From: Mucilaginibacter agri
GTDB lineage: Bacteria > Bacteroidota > Bacteroidia > Sphingobacteriales > Sphingobacteriaceae
NCBI RefSeq assembly: GCF_009928685.1
Contig: NZ_WWEO01000040.1
Coordinates: forward strand, 186,001 to 250,000
Length of the DNA stretch: 64,000 nucleotides
Reading direction: 5' to 3'
Shown: positions 51,242 through 58,863 of the stretch, piece after piece
Layout: each line of letters starts with the position of its first letter
How positions within the stretch are numbered: position 1 is the stretch's first letter
Position numbers and translations under genes: made by a program
Notes under the pieces: model-generated
Database searches by the model: none
What the model saw: the letters and a program-made list of their open reading frames with translations, nothing else
What the model was told of the DNA's origin: nothing

Positions 51242-53155
51242 TTACTTCTTTTTAACTAAAGTCATGGTATAATTGTCGGCATCTACCACGGCCTGATAAA
51301 ATTCTACAAGGTCGCTATAGGCCTCCTTGGTATAAGTACCGTCTAACATCTGCATTTTGCGTGTATAGATCAATTTATTGCCGGTTACAACAACGCTGGC
51401 GGTGTAGTTGCCAAAATCTTTCTGCAATTTAACATTTAAAAGCACTCTGTCGGATGCGTAACCATCTGGTAGGGTATAAGTTATCACATCATCATCGGTA
51501 TAGCCTCTGTTAATGTACATGGGGGTGTTTCGGTTGCGTAGTTCGCGGGGCGTGTTCGATACACGGTTAACAGCATTAACAATAAAATGTAGCTTCCCAT
51601 CTTCCGTAGTTGCATATTCGGCTGCGGTAAGCTTCAGGTTTTCGGTTAGTACAGGTTTAATATTTTTGGCCGCCGATAATTTAAAAGATTCAACCTCGAG
51701 GTTGTTGATCGGGTACCGTTTTTGAATATGTTTAACCTGATCCTGGTATGATTTGGTAAGCATATCATCTTGGTTTTCATACTGTGTGCCTTCCGCAGTT
51801 GTCAATACGTTGCCGGTAAGCACCCCGCTTTCATTAAGGGTGAAAGTTGCTTTGATCTCCTCCTTGTTTTGCTGGGCAGTATATTTAGGTGTATGTAATA
51901 ACTTACCGCCTTCCGGCGTGCAGGCCAGCACTGTACGGTCGTCTGTAAAATCGCCGAGGTAGCCAAAGGGGATGGTTTTACTGGTGCACTCTAACCAGGT
52001 GGTATCGCTTTTAAAAGGCAGGCATAAGATAATATGGTCGGCCTGATCCATACTTGCAAAGTCAGTTTTCAAGCTTTCTTTTTCACTGCCCGATTTTACA
52101 ACGCAGTAATATGAATCGATACTGGCAGCTTTAAGCAATGCCTGAGTGTAGTTAACCAGGCCCTTGCAGTCGCCATAACTTAATTGGTCTACCTCGCTGG
52201 CTTTAAATGGCTGGTAGCCGCCGACGCCAATCTGGATACTTACGTAACGGGTTTTTTGTTGCATAAACTCGTATATCTTTCGCGCTTTCTCCTTTGGGTC
52301 GGCAATGCCCGCTGTGAGGTCTTTTACTTGCTGTAAAGTTTCGGGCGATAACTGCGACCGCCCGGTAAGCAGCTTGTCGTAAATCCATTTGCCCAAATCG
52401 TTCCAATTGGTGTAGGTGCCGGGTATGCCCGAATAAATAAAATCTTGCGAGGCCAGGCGCACGCTCGTAATGTAATTAGTTTTGTTGGGGCTATAGGGTT
52501 CACTGCGGCGGGCTTTTACATTTTTAACCGCCCAGCTATAAGTTTTCATCCCTTTTTCATCGGTGCCGGTTTCAACTTTGTCAGCATAGCTGGTTTCTTT
52601 ATAACGTATGTTTAACGATGGTTTACATACTAATTTATATGAGCTCTGCTCAACAGACACACCGCTTGAATAAGTGGGAAACCAGGGCTCGATGTTAAGC
52701 GTTTGGGTTTGCTTTACCTCATACTCATATTCAACGGTGTAGGGGTAAGTGGTAACCGCCGGTTCATAATATTTAACGCGTTCATCTTCAAACAAAGAAA
52801 AATCGTGAACCGCGCTCTCATCCTTAAAGCTGCTTTCGCCAAACTTGCTCAGCTGTTTGCCATACTCGTCGTAAATAATACCCTTAATGCTTTTTATCTG
52901 TCGGCTCTTATCGTACCAAATAGCTAGTTGGGCATCTTCTGCTCCATTTTTATTTAACACGGTAACGGCTTTTTTATAATGATAAAGCACGTTATCGTTC
53001 TCTTTTATGGTAATTGTGGTTTCGTCATTACGAATCACCGAGCTTGCATAAGGTAGCAGGTCTTTGGCTATTAATCCTGTGCCATAGCTTTGCTGTGCAA
53101 GGGCAGTCCGGCATAGCCCGATGCTAAAGGCAGCGGCAATTATAAGTGCTCTCAT
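51242..53155 (-). CDS. DUF3857/transglutaminase-domain protein, catalytic residues present
   Basis: 637 residues with a signal peptide (MRALIIAAAFSIGLCRTALA). DUF3857 spans about 40-240, and the transglutaminase-like core about 270-400 contains YGDCKGLVNYTQALL (catalytic Cys), DHIILCLPF (His) and WLECTSKTIPFGYLG (Glu in place of Asp). A C-terminal DUF3858-type beta domain follows (about 430-637). It is secreted to the periplasm. The stop of the upstream paralogue abuts its ATG (TAAATG). Substrate unknown; peptide-bond or crosslinking chemistry is a family inference. Confidence 0.88.
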   Translation of the reverse strand: MRALIIAAAFSIGLCRTALAQQSYGTGLIAKDLLPYASSVIRNDETTITIKENDNVLYHYKKAVTVLNKNGAEDAQLAIWYDKSRQIKSIKGIIYDEYGKQLSKFGESSFKDESAVHDFSLFEDERVKYYEPAVTTYPYTVEYEYEVKQTQTLNIEPWFPTYSSGVSVEQSSYKLVCKPSLNIRYKETSYADKVETGTDEKGMKTYSWAVKNVKARRSEPYSPNKTNYITSVRLASQDFIYSGIPGTYTNWNDLGKWIYDKLLTGRSQLSPETLQQVKDLTAGIADPKEKARKIYEFMQQKTRYVSIQIGVGGYQPFKASEVDQLSYGDCKGLVNYTQALLKAASIDSYYCVVKSGSEKESLKTDFASMDQADHIILCLPFKSDTTWLECTSKTIPFGYLGDFTDDRTVLACTPEGGKLLHTPKYTAQQNKEEIKATFTLNESGVLTGNVLTTAEGTQYENQDDMLTKSYQDQVKHIQKRYPINNLEVESFKLSAAKNIKPVLTENLKLTAAEYATTEDGKLHFIVNAVNRVSNTPRELRNRNTPMYINRGYTDDDVITYTLPDGYASDRVLLNVKLQKDFGNYTASVVVTGNKLIYTRKMQMLDGTYTKEAYSDLVEFYQAVVDADNYTMTLVKKK

Positions 53156-55132
53156 TTATTTTTTTGTGAAAAGAATCTCCGAGCTTTCTGCCTGTATAAT
53201 TTTGTTATAAAACTCTTTGAGGTATGGGTACTCTGCAACACTGTAAACCGGCTTGGCAAACTGCAATGCTTCCGAGAAGGTGAAGCTCTCGGTATCGTTT
53301 GCAAATTCGGTCATGAGCGAACCGCCTTTGTTAGGTAAAGCTATCGCTAAATCTTTAGTTCCGCTTTCCACTATAAAGTTACCCGGCATATGTACGGTAA
53401 CGGTAAATCTCGAAATTGAAGGCATCCCCATATCTATCGGGTAGCTACGATCCATCAGCTTGAAGGGATTTTCGTTGGTGTGGCCAAAAACAAACGGGTT
53501 TAGCGTAAGCTTGGCATGATCCAGGTTTTTATAAGCGTCGATCTCTACTTCATACGATTCCAAAATAGTGCTGTTCAAGCTGTCAACATTCTGAATTTCT
53601 GATTTCAAAATCTTAATTTTTGGAAACTTCTCGTCCAGATTTTCCACATACTCATCTATCGAATTAAACTTCTTGATCTCTTTACGTTTGAGGTACCCTG
53701 CGTAGCCTGCCGAGAATTGTTTGAAGGTGCCCTTAAGCTTACCGTCGGGCTGCAAAATGAGGTTTAAGCTAGCTATTTTAGACTCTTTTTGCGGTTCCAC
53801 AATGTCCATCCAATAAGATTCTTTCTCGAAGCTAAGCACCCGGCCCTGATCATTTATACAACGTAGTGGCAACATACCAAAGGCAAGTAATTGGTCAGAT
53901 GCGTCGAGCAGGTAGCTTTTGTCGCCGATGTTTACTTTGGCTATCACATAGTTAAAGTCGCTCTCTACGGGGAAAAGTCTGTTAACCGATCCGTGTTCAC
54001 GGGTAGAAAGCAATACAGCCTCCGTGTTCAGATCTGCCGCTTTAAGTGCAGCAATAAGTGCCAGGTTAATATCACCGATGCTGCCCGTATGCTGATCGAG
54101 TGCTTTGCGGATACCGTCATCGCTATACTTACCATAAAACTGATTCCATTTCATAGTTTTTTGGATAAACTCGTAAATGGCCTGAGCTTTGGCGAGCTCA
54201 TCGGTTTTACCGGCAATAACATCTTTAATGCGGTCTTTCATTAAACCGCTTCGTTTAATCTGACTGCCGAAATATTCGTTGCTTTTTAACGATTGGTCAA
54301 CATCATGCCACTCTTTGGTCACCTTCACTTTTGTCCCATTGTTAAAATTAATATATTCCGAAAGCTCGAAATACATGGCCGAAATGAAGTTTTTGGCGGC
54401 GGTCATATACTCTTCTTCCACAAACGCAGGCACATTATCCATAATATAGGTAAGCCTGCTGCAATCGCAACGGGTGCCTGCATAAGAAAAGCACTCCCTG
54501 TCCAATTCTGAGTGGGAGTTAGTAAGTTTTAAGGCCCCCCTCAGGCTTACGTTATACTGAAATACGGCAGGTATATCGGCCCGGTATTCCGAATGGATTT
54601 TGGGTATGTCTGACTGAAACTCCCATGTGTGAAAGTTGAACAGAAAAGGCGATTCTGTAGTGTACCTATATTCAATAATGCAGCCAGGGCGCAGGTTGGG
54701 CATACTAAATTTGGCGAGATCGGTGTATTTGTTCTCATTCGTCTTGAAGATCTTCGACTGCTCGAGTTGAGATTGCCTAAGAATGCCGTTTTCGTCTGTA
54801 TAAGTAGTAACGGCTTCTACATCCCGTATGGTTTCGTAAGTATTGCTATCATCTCTGTGTAGGGTTATCACCACGTCGCCTTCCGATTTAAAAGCCTGGC
54901 TATCGAATATCTTTACCTTCACATGGTGCTCAAAAACAAGGCGGAGATTGTCGTTTGTGTTAATGTATGCCTTGCCAAATTCGTTAAGCACAAGTGCGTG
55001 GGCGCTGGTGTCTTTGTCGTATTTTTTCATTTGGATCTCCTGATCGGTGAATTTTCCGAACTCAAAATCTTGTGCAAATGATTGATAGCAAGTAAATAAC
55101 AGTAGGAGGGATAGGAATAGGGGGCGTTTCAT
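53156..55132 (-). CDS. DUF3857/transglutaminase-like protein with lost catalytic Cys
   Basis: 658 residues with a signal peptide (MKRPLFLSLLLLFTCYQSFA). It has the same layout as the downstream paralogue: DUF3857, a transglutaminase-like core and a C-terminal beta domain. But the GDCK motif reads TGSIGDINLALIAALKAA, with Ile in place of the catalytic Cys, and the following His position reads DFNYVIAKV; LLDASDQ retains an Asp. It is probably a non-catalytic partner or scaffold of its paralogue. First gene of the three-gene operon. Confidence 0.86.
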   Translation of the reverse strand: MKRPLFLSLLLLFTCYQSFAQDFEFGKFTDQEIQMKKYDKDTSAHALVLNEFGKAYINTNDNLRLVFEHHVKVKIFDSQAFKSEGDVVITLHRDDSNTYETIRDVEAVTTYTDENGILRQSQLEQSKIFKTNENKYTDLAKFSMPNLRPGCIIEYRYTTESPFLFNFHTWEFQSDIPKIHSEYRADIPAVFQYNVSLRGALKLTNSHSELDRECFSYAGTRCDCSRLTYIMDNVPAFVEEEYMTAAKNFISAMYFELSEYINFNNGTKVKVTKEWHDVDQSLKSNEYFGSQIKRSGLMKDRIKDVIAGKTDELAKAQAIYEFIQKTMKWNQFYGKYSDDGIRKALDQHTGSIGDINLALIAALKAADLNTEAVLLSTREHGSVNRLFPVESDFNYVIAKVNIGDKSYLLDASDQLLAFGMLPLRCINDQGRVLSFEKESYWMDIVEPQKESKIASLNLILQPDGKLKGTFKQFSAGYAGYLKRKEIKKFNSIDEYVENLDEKFPKIKILKSEIQNVDSLNSTILESYEVEIDAYKNLDHAKLTLNPFVFGHTNENPFKLMDRSYPIDMGMPSISRFTVTVHMPGNFIVESGTKDLAIALPNKGGSLMTEFANDTESFTFSEALQFAKPVYSVAEYPYLKEFYNKIIQAESSEILFTKK

Positions 55133-55258
55133 TAAAAATTGTAATTAGGTGGGTATTAAAATAACGATTTATAAGCAGATGCTAAATACCATTTTAAAAA
55201 TATATTGTGCGGGTATAACAAACCTTTTTACGATTTTTGGCGGGTAGACATTACACGA

Positions 55259-56269
55259 ATGAAATTGAATTTAAAGCGTCCGTTGGCATTTTTTGATCTG
55301 GAAGCCACAGGTACACACATTGGGGTTGATCGTATTGTTGAAATATCCGTAATTAAAATGATGCCAGATGGCAGCGAAGCGGTAAAAACATGGCGGGTGA
55401 ACCCGGAAATGCCTATTCCGTATGAAACATCCCTTATACATGGTATATATGACGAGGATATTAAAGCCGAGCCAAGCTTTAAACAATTGGCACCAGAAAT
55501 AGCTGAGTTTATTGGCGACAGCGACCTCTCGGGCTTTAACTCTAACAAGTTTGATATCCCTATGCTGATGGAGGAGTTTCTACGCGTTGGTGTGCCTTTT
55601 GATATAGAAAACCGCCATTTGGTTGATGTGCAAAATATTTTCCACCAGATGGAACAACGCACCTTAAAAGCTGCTTACCGTTTTTATTGCAACAAAGAAA
55701 TTGTTAACGCACACAGCGCCGAAGCAGACACCCGTGCCACCATGGAGGTATTGCTGGCCCAGCTGGAGCGTTATGCCGAAACGGAGTTTGAAGACCGTGA
55801 AGGCAATAAATCTATCCCGGTTGTGCCAGATGTAGAAGCCCTGCATGTATTTACCAACATGAACAGGAATGTTGATTTTGCAGGACGTATGGTGTTTAAT
55901 GCCGATGGCCACGAAGTGTTTAACTTCGGCAAGCACAAAGGCCGAAGAGTTGAAGATGTGTTTGAAACAGAGCCAAGCTATTACTCATGGATGATGCAGG
56001 GCGATTTTCCGCTTTACACTAAGCGCAAAATTGAAACCATCTACAAACGTTGGAACGAAGCTCGCATTGCTGCCCGCCCAAAACCGGTACAACAACCAAA
56101 GCCGGAACCTAATGCACTTGAAAAGCCACTGACTGAGAAGCCTAATAAGCCGTATCAGCAAAACAAACCATATCAGCAAAATCCTAACTTTAAGAAGAAG
56201 GAAGAACCGGCTAAACCGGTTAATGATGACATGCTGAAGTTGTTGGCTGATAAATTTAAAAAAGGATAA
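55259..56269 (+). CDS. DnaQ-like 3'-5' exonuclease with ExoX-type C-terminus
   Basis: ATG at 55259 gives 336 residues beginning MKLNLKRPLAFFDLEATGTH; a TTG at 55205 would add 18. The exonuclease motifs are Exo I AFFDLEATG (Asp, Glu), Exo II FNSNKFDIPML and Exo III HSAEADTRAT (His, Asp). After the nuclease domain (to about 190), a second small domain FNFGKHKGRRVEDVF...YYSWMMQGDFPLYTKRKI (about 235-275) resembles the ExoX C-terminal region. The tail is Pro/Lys/Gln-rich. Probably a DNA repair or proofreading-type exonuclease, not the Pol III epsilon subunit, which lacks the C-terminal domain. Confidence 0.88.
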   Translation: MKLNLKRPLAFFDLEATGTHIGVDRIVEISVIKMMPDGSEAVKTWRVNPEMPIPYETSLIHGIYDEDIKAEPSFKQLAPEIAEFIGDSDLSGFNSNKFDIPMLMEEFLRVGVPFDIENRHLVDVQNIFHQMEQRTLKAAYRFYCNKEIVNAHSAEADTRATMEVLLAQLERYAETEFEDREGNKSIPVVPDVEALHVFTNMNRNVDFAGRMVFNADGHEVFNFGKHKGRRVEDVFETEPSYYSWMMQGDFPLYTKRKIETIYKRWNEARIAARPKPVQQPKPEPNALEKPLTEKPNKPYQQNKPYQQNPNFKKKEEPAKPVNDDMLKLLADKFKKG

Positions 56270-56316
56270 ACTGATTTCGGAATTCGGATGTTCTATTTCG
56301 AATTTATATAAAAATG

Positions 56317-56404
56317 CGTCATTGCGAGCGATAGTGAAGCAATCCACGATTTACAGAGCCGTTCCGTATAGTTTGGGATTGCTTCGCTATCGCCCGCAAT
56401 GACG
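56317..56404. repeat. REP-like inverted repeat, TCATTGCGAG family
   Basis: Arms 56317-56345 (begins CGTCATTGCGAGCGATAG) and 56376-56404 are complementary at 27 of 29 positions, around a 30-base loop. It lies between the convergent exonuclease and queG genes. This is the closest relative of the 12069-12159 element. Confidence 0.8.
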
Positions 56405-56411
56405 TTTTTGT

Positions 56412-57350
56412 CTATTCTATCTTCTTTAAAAAGCTAATATTTCGCTGCAAGCCATTAAACTTAGTGCGCTTCACAGCCGAATTTTTAAACACCTTTCTGA
56501 AAACGTCTTCGGTGATCTCGTTCCAGTCAGCTGAGTTCATACCAAGCAGATCAGGGTGCGGATCAAACGATTGTTCCTGGTGAAGCACAGAGAATTTGTT
56601 CCAGGGGCAAACATCCTGGCAAATATCGCAGCCAAACATCCAGCCATCCATTTTGCCTTTAAACTCGGCGGGGATCTCGTTTTTAAGCTCTATAGTTAAA
56701 TAAGAGATGCAGCGGCTGCCGTTAACTACCTGTGGGGCAACTATGGCCTCGGTAGGGCAGGCATCAAGGCAACGAGTGCAGGTGCCGCAGTGGTCGGCTG
56801 TTGGTTCAATGTCATACTCGAGCTCAATGTCAACAATCAGTTCGGCAAGGAAAAAGAATGAGCCTGTTTTTTTACTGATCAGGTTAGAGTTTTTGCCTAT
56901 CCAGCCCAGTCCGGCTTTTTTTGCCCAGGCCTTGTCCAATACAGGTGCCGAGTCTACAAATGCCCGGCCACCTACTTCGCCTATTTTATCGTTGATGATA
57001 GCCAACAATAATTTTAGCTTGTCTTTAATAACGGTATGATAATCGGCCCCATAAGCATATTTGGATATTTTGGGCGCGGATGAATCGGCCTGTTCATTAT
57101 CAGAGTAATAGTTTAACCCTAAAGAGATTACCGATTTAGCACCCTCAACCAATAAACGTGGGTCGAGGCGCTTGTCGAAGTAGTTTTCCATGTAGGTCAT
57201 TTCGCCGTGCATGCCGGCGTTGAGCCATTTCTCCAACCGAGGCGCCTCCTGTTCCAGAAATTCTGCTTTCGCTATACCGCAAAATAAAAAACCAAGCTTT
57301 TGGGCTTCATCTTTTATCAATTGGCTGTATGCGGCGTGGTTATTAAGCAT
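56412..57350 (-). CDS. queG: Epoxyqueuosine reductase
   Basis: The ATG at 57350 gives 312 residues, the usual length; a TTG at 57377 would add nine. The two 4Fe-4S clusters are bound by [12 protein letters not shown] and [39 protein letters not shown] is a diagnostic QueG motif around the cobalamin-facing Asp. The enzyme performs the last step of queuosine biosynthesis in tRNA, reducing epoxyqueuosine. It requires cobalamin, a point of contact with the B12-type radical SAM genes elsewhere in the window. Confidence 0.96.
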   Translation of the reverse strand: MLNNHAAYSQLIKDEAQKLGFLFCGIAKAEFLEQEAPRLEKWLNAGMHGEMTYMENYFDKRLDPRLLVEGAKSVISLGLNYYSDNEQADSSAPKISKYAYGADYHTVIKDKLKLLLAIINDKIGEVGGRAFVDSAPVLDKAWAKKAGLGWIGKNSNLISKKTGSFFFLAELIVDIELEYDIEPTADHCGTCTRCLDACPTEAIVAPQVVNGSRCISYLTIELKNEIPAEFKGKMDGWMFGCDICQDVCPWNKFSVLHQEQSFDPHPDLLGMNSADWNEITEDVFRKVFKNSAVKRTKFNGLQRNISFLKKIE

Positions 57351-57499
57351 TGCCGCAAAGATACGGATATGCAGCAAAGTAAGCAGTTGATTTATTTAAG
57401 GTTAAGTTAATTTGGCGATCACTAAGGTTAACTATTGCAAACAGATTGAAAGTGGTAGCGTTGTATTAAAACAATAACGCACCTATAAAACATACAATT

Positions 57500-57796
57500 A
57501 TGATAACCAACGATTTGAAAACAGCTGATCCGAAGAACCCGGACGTAGCCAATTACGATAGTACCGATAAGAGTGATGACACACTTCACGAAAACAAGGG
57601 CGACTCCGCCATCGACGAAACCAATGACCCAACGGTGCAGGATAAGCCCGATCCCGAGCGTGTGAAAACGGTAACTCCATCCCGAGATGGCGACCCGAGC
57701 CCAGAGGATGGTAAGCCGATTACTAATTCATCGGCCGAGCAGCCGATAACCAACTCTTCGAATAAAGGAGAAGGGCCCGCGGGAGAAAACTTGTAA
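57500..57796 (+). CDS. Small acidic, disordered protein of unknown function
   Basis: 98 residues, very rich in Asp, Glu, Asn, Pro, Ser and Thr, no hydrophobic core and no Cys or Trp. ITNSS is repeated (DGKPITNSSAEQPITNSS). It is followed at once by a near-perfect 17-bp terminator, and its leader contains a small hairpin GCGTT/AACGC (57458-57480), so it is a real, separately transcribed gene. It resembles general-stress hydrophilic proteins in composition; no family was recognised. Confidence 0.6.
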   Translation: MITNDLKTADPKNPDVANYDSTDKSDDTLHENKGDSAIDETNDPTVQDKPDPERVKTVTPSRDGDPSPEDGKPITNSSAEQPITNSSNKGEGPAGENL

Positions 57797-57832
57797 AAAG
57801 AAAAGCCGCTCATTCGAGCGGCTTTTCTTTTT
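57795..57832 (+). terminator. Intrinsic terminator
   Basis: A 17-bp perfect stem: left arm AAAAAGAAAAGCCGCTC (57795-57811), loop ATTC, right arm GAGCGGCTTTTCTTTTT (57816-57832). The T-rich right arm gives termination of the small acidic protein mRNA; the stop codon is at its left edge. Confidence 0.9.
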
Positions 57833-57841
57833 TAGAGAGTA

Positions 57842-57898
57842 GTTGATTAAGTTGAGTGGTTGATTAGATTCTTAAGCAGAACTATTCACTTAATCAAC
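57842..57898. repeat. GTTGATTAAGT inverted repeat
   Basis: GTTGATTAAGT (57842-57852) and ACTTAATCAAC (57888-57898) are exact complements, followed by additional AATCAACC units. A related motif occurs at 62278-62350, suggesting a family of intergenic repeats at the 3' ends of minus-strand genes. Confidence 0.5.
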
Positions 57899-57920
57899 CC
57901 AATCAACCATTCACTAACCA

Positions 57921-58778
57921 TTAAAAACTGTTCTTAATACTGTTACTCAACGTCTTGGTGCTCCAGTAGCCGCTATCTAAAATACGGCGTACAGTCATTA
58001 ATGGATCGTTTGCATAGCGTTTATCAGCTAGTTGGAACGCAATCAGGAAATTGCGTTTATGCAATTCCGGCAGGTTTTCTGCATTCCACAAACCAAACGG
58101 ATAGGCAAAGTATTTAATGTCTTTACCGGTGATCTCTTCCAGTTTTTTGGTTGGTTTATCTAACTGGGTTTCCCAGTCTTTACCTGCAAATTTTTTGAAG
58201 TTGTGGTGATCCCAGGTATGGCTGCCGATAACGTTGCCTTCGTCAGATAGTTGTTTTACCTGCTCTTTGCTCATGTAATGCGGGCGACCAAGCGATACCG
58301 TCATGATAAAAAATACGCCTTTGAAGCCATATTTCTTCATCTCCGGGCGGGCAATGGTAAACTGATCTAAATCGGTATCATCAAAAGTTAACATAATAGG
58401 CTTGCTTGGCAGCGGTGTGCCAAAAGCCAGGTACGAATACAGCTGATCGGGTAAAATGGTATGGTAACCACTATCGGCCAGCATTTTGATGTGTTCTTTA
58501 AAAGAAGCAATTGGTACGATGTAATCTTTAGCAACTTTAGAGTCGGTCGGTTTCCAATCACGGATCTGGTGGTAGCAAATCACAGGCACTTGTTTACGGC
58601 CCATAATGGTTGCTGCCGAAGCCGGCGTTCCCCCCGGTATTTTGGTTACTGTTTCGGTAGTTTCTGTTTTTGTTGCAGCTGTAGCAGTTGCCGTAATAGT
58701 TTTTTCTGCAGGTTTTGATTGGCATGATACTGCAGCCAGCATGCAGAAAGGTAGTAGGGTAGACAGTAGCTTTGACAT
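57921..58778 (-). CDS. Polysaccharide deacetylase family lipoprotein
   Basis: 285 residues. Lipobox LAAVSC (Cys about 19) after MSKLLSTLLPFCM. The NodB-type domain has VICYHQIRD, MLTFDDTDLD (catalytic Asp and metal Asp) and GSHTWDHH with the two metal His. This is the CE4 family, which removes acetyl groups from N-acetylglucosamine polymers or peptidoglycan; IcaB/PgaB-type members are similarly lipid-anchored. A threonine-rich linker (TATATAATKTETTE) separates the anchor from the domain. It is downstream of the GH92 gene in the same direction. Confidence 0.92.
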   Translation of the reverse strand: MSKLLSTLLPFCMLAAVSCQSKPAEKTITATATAATKTETTETVTKIPGGTPASAATIMGRKQVPVICYHQIRDWKPTDSKVAKDYIVPIASFKEHIKMLADSGYHTILPDQLYSYLAFGTPLPSKPIMLTFDDTDLDQFTIARPEMKKYGFKGVFFIMTVSLGRPHYMSKEQVKQLSDEGNVIGSHTWDHHNFKKFAGKDWETQLDKPTKKLEEITGKDIKYFAYPFGLWNAENLPELHKRNFLIAFQLADKRYANDPLMTVRRILDSGYWSTKTLSNSIKNSF

Positions 58779-58863
58779 ATTAGATATATATTTTAATAGC
58801 GACGAAAATAGAATAATAAATGTTCTGTCAGTAAAATTATTTAACGCGAATTATAAACATTTT

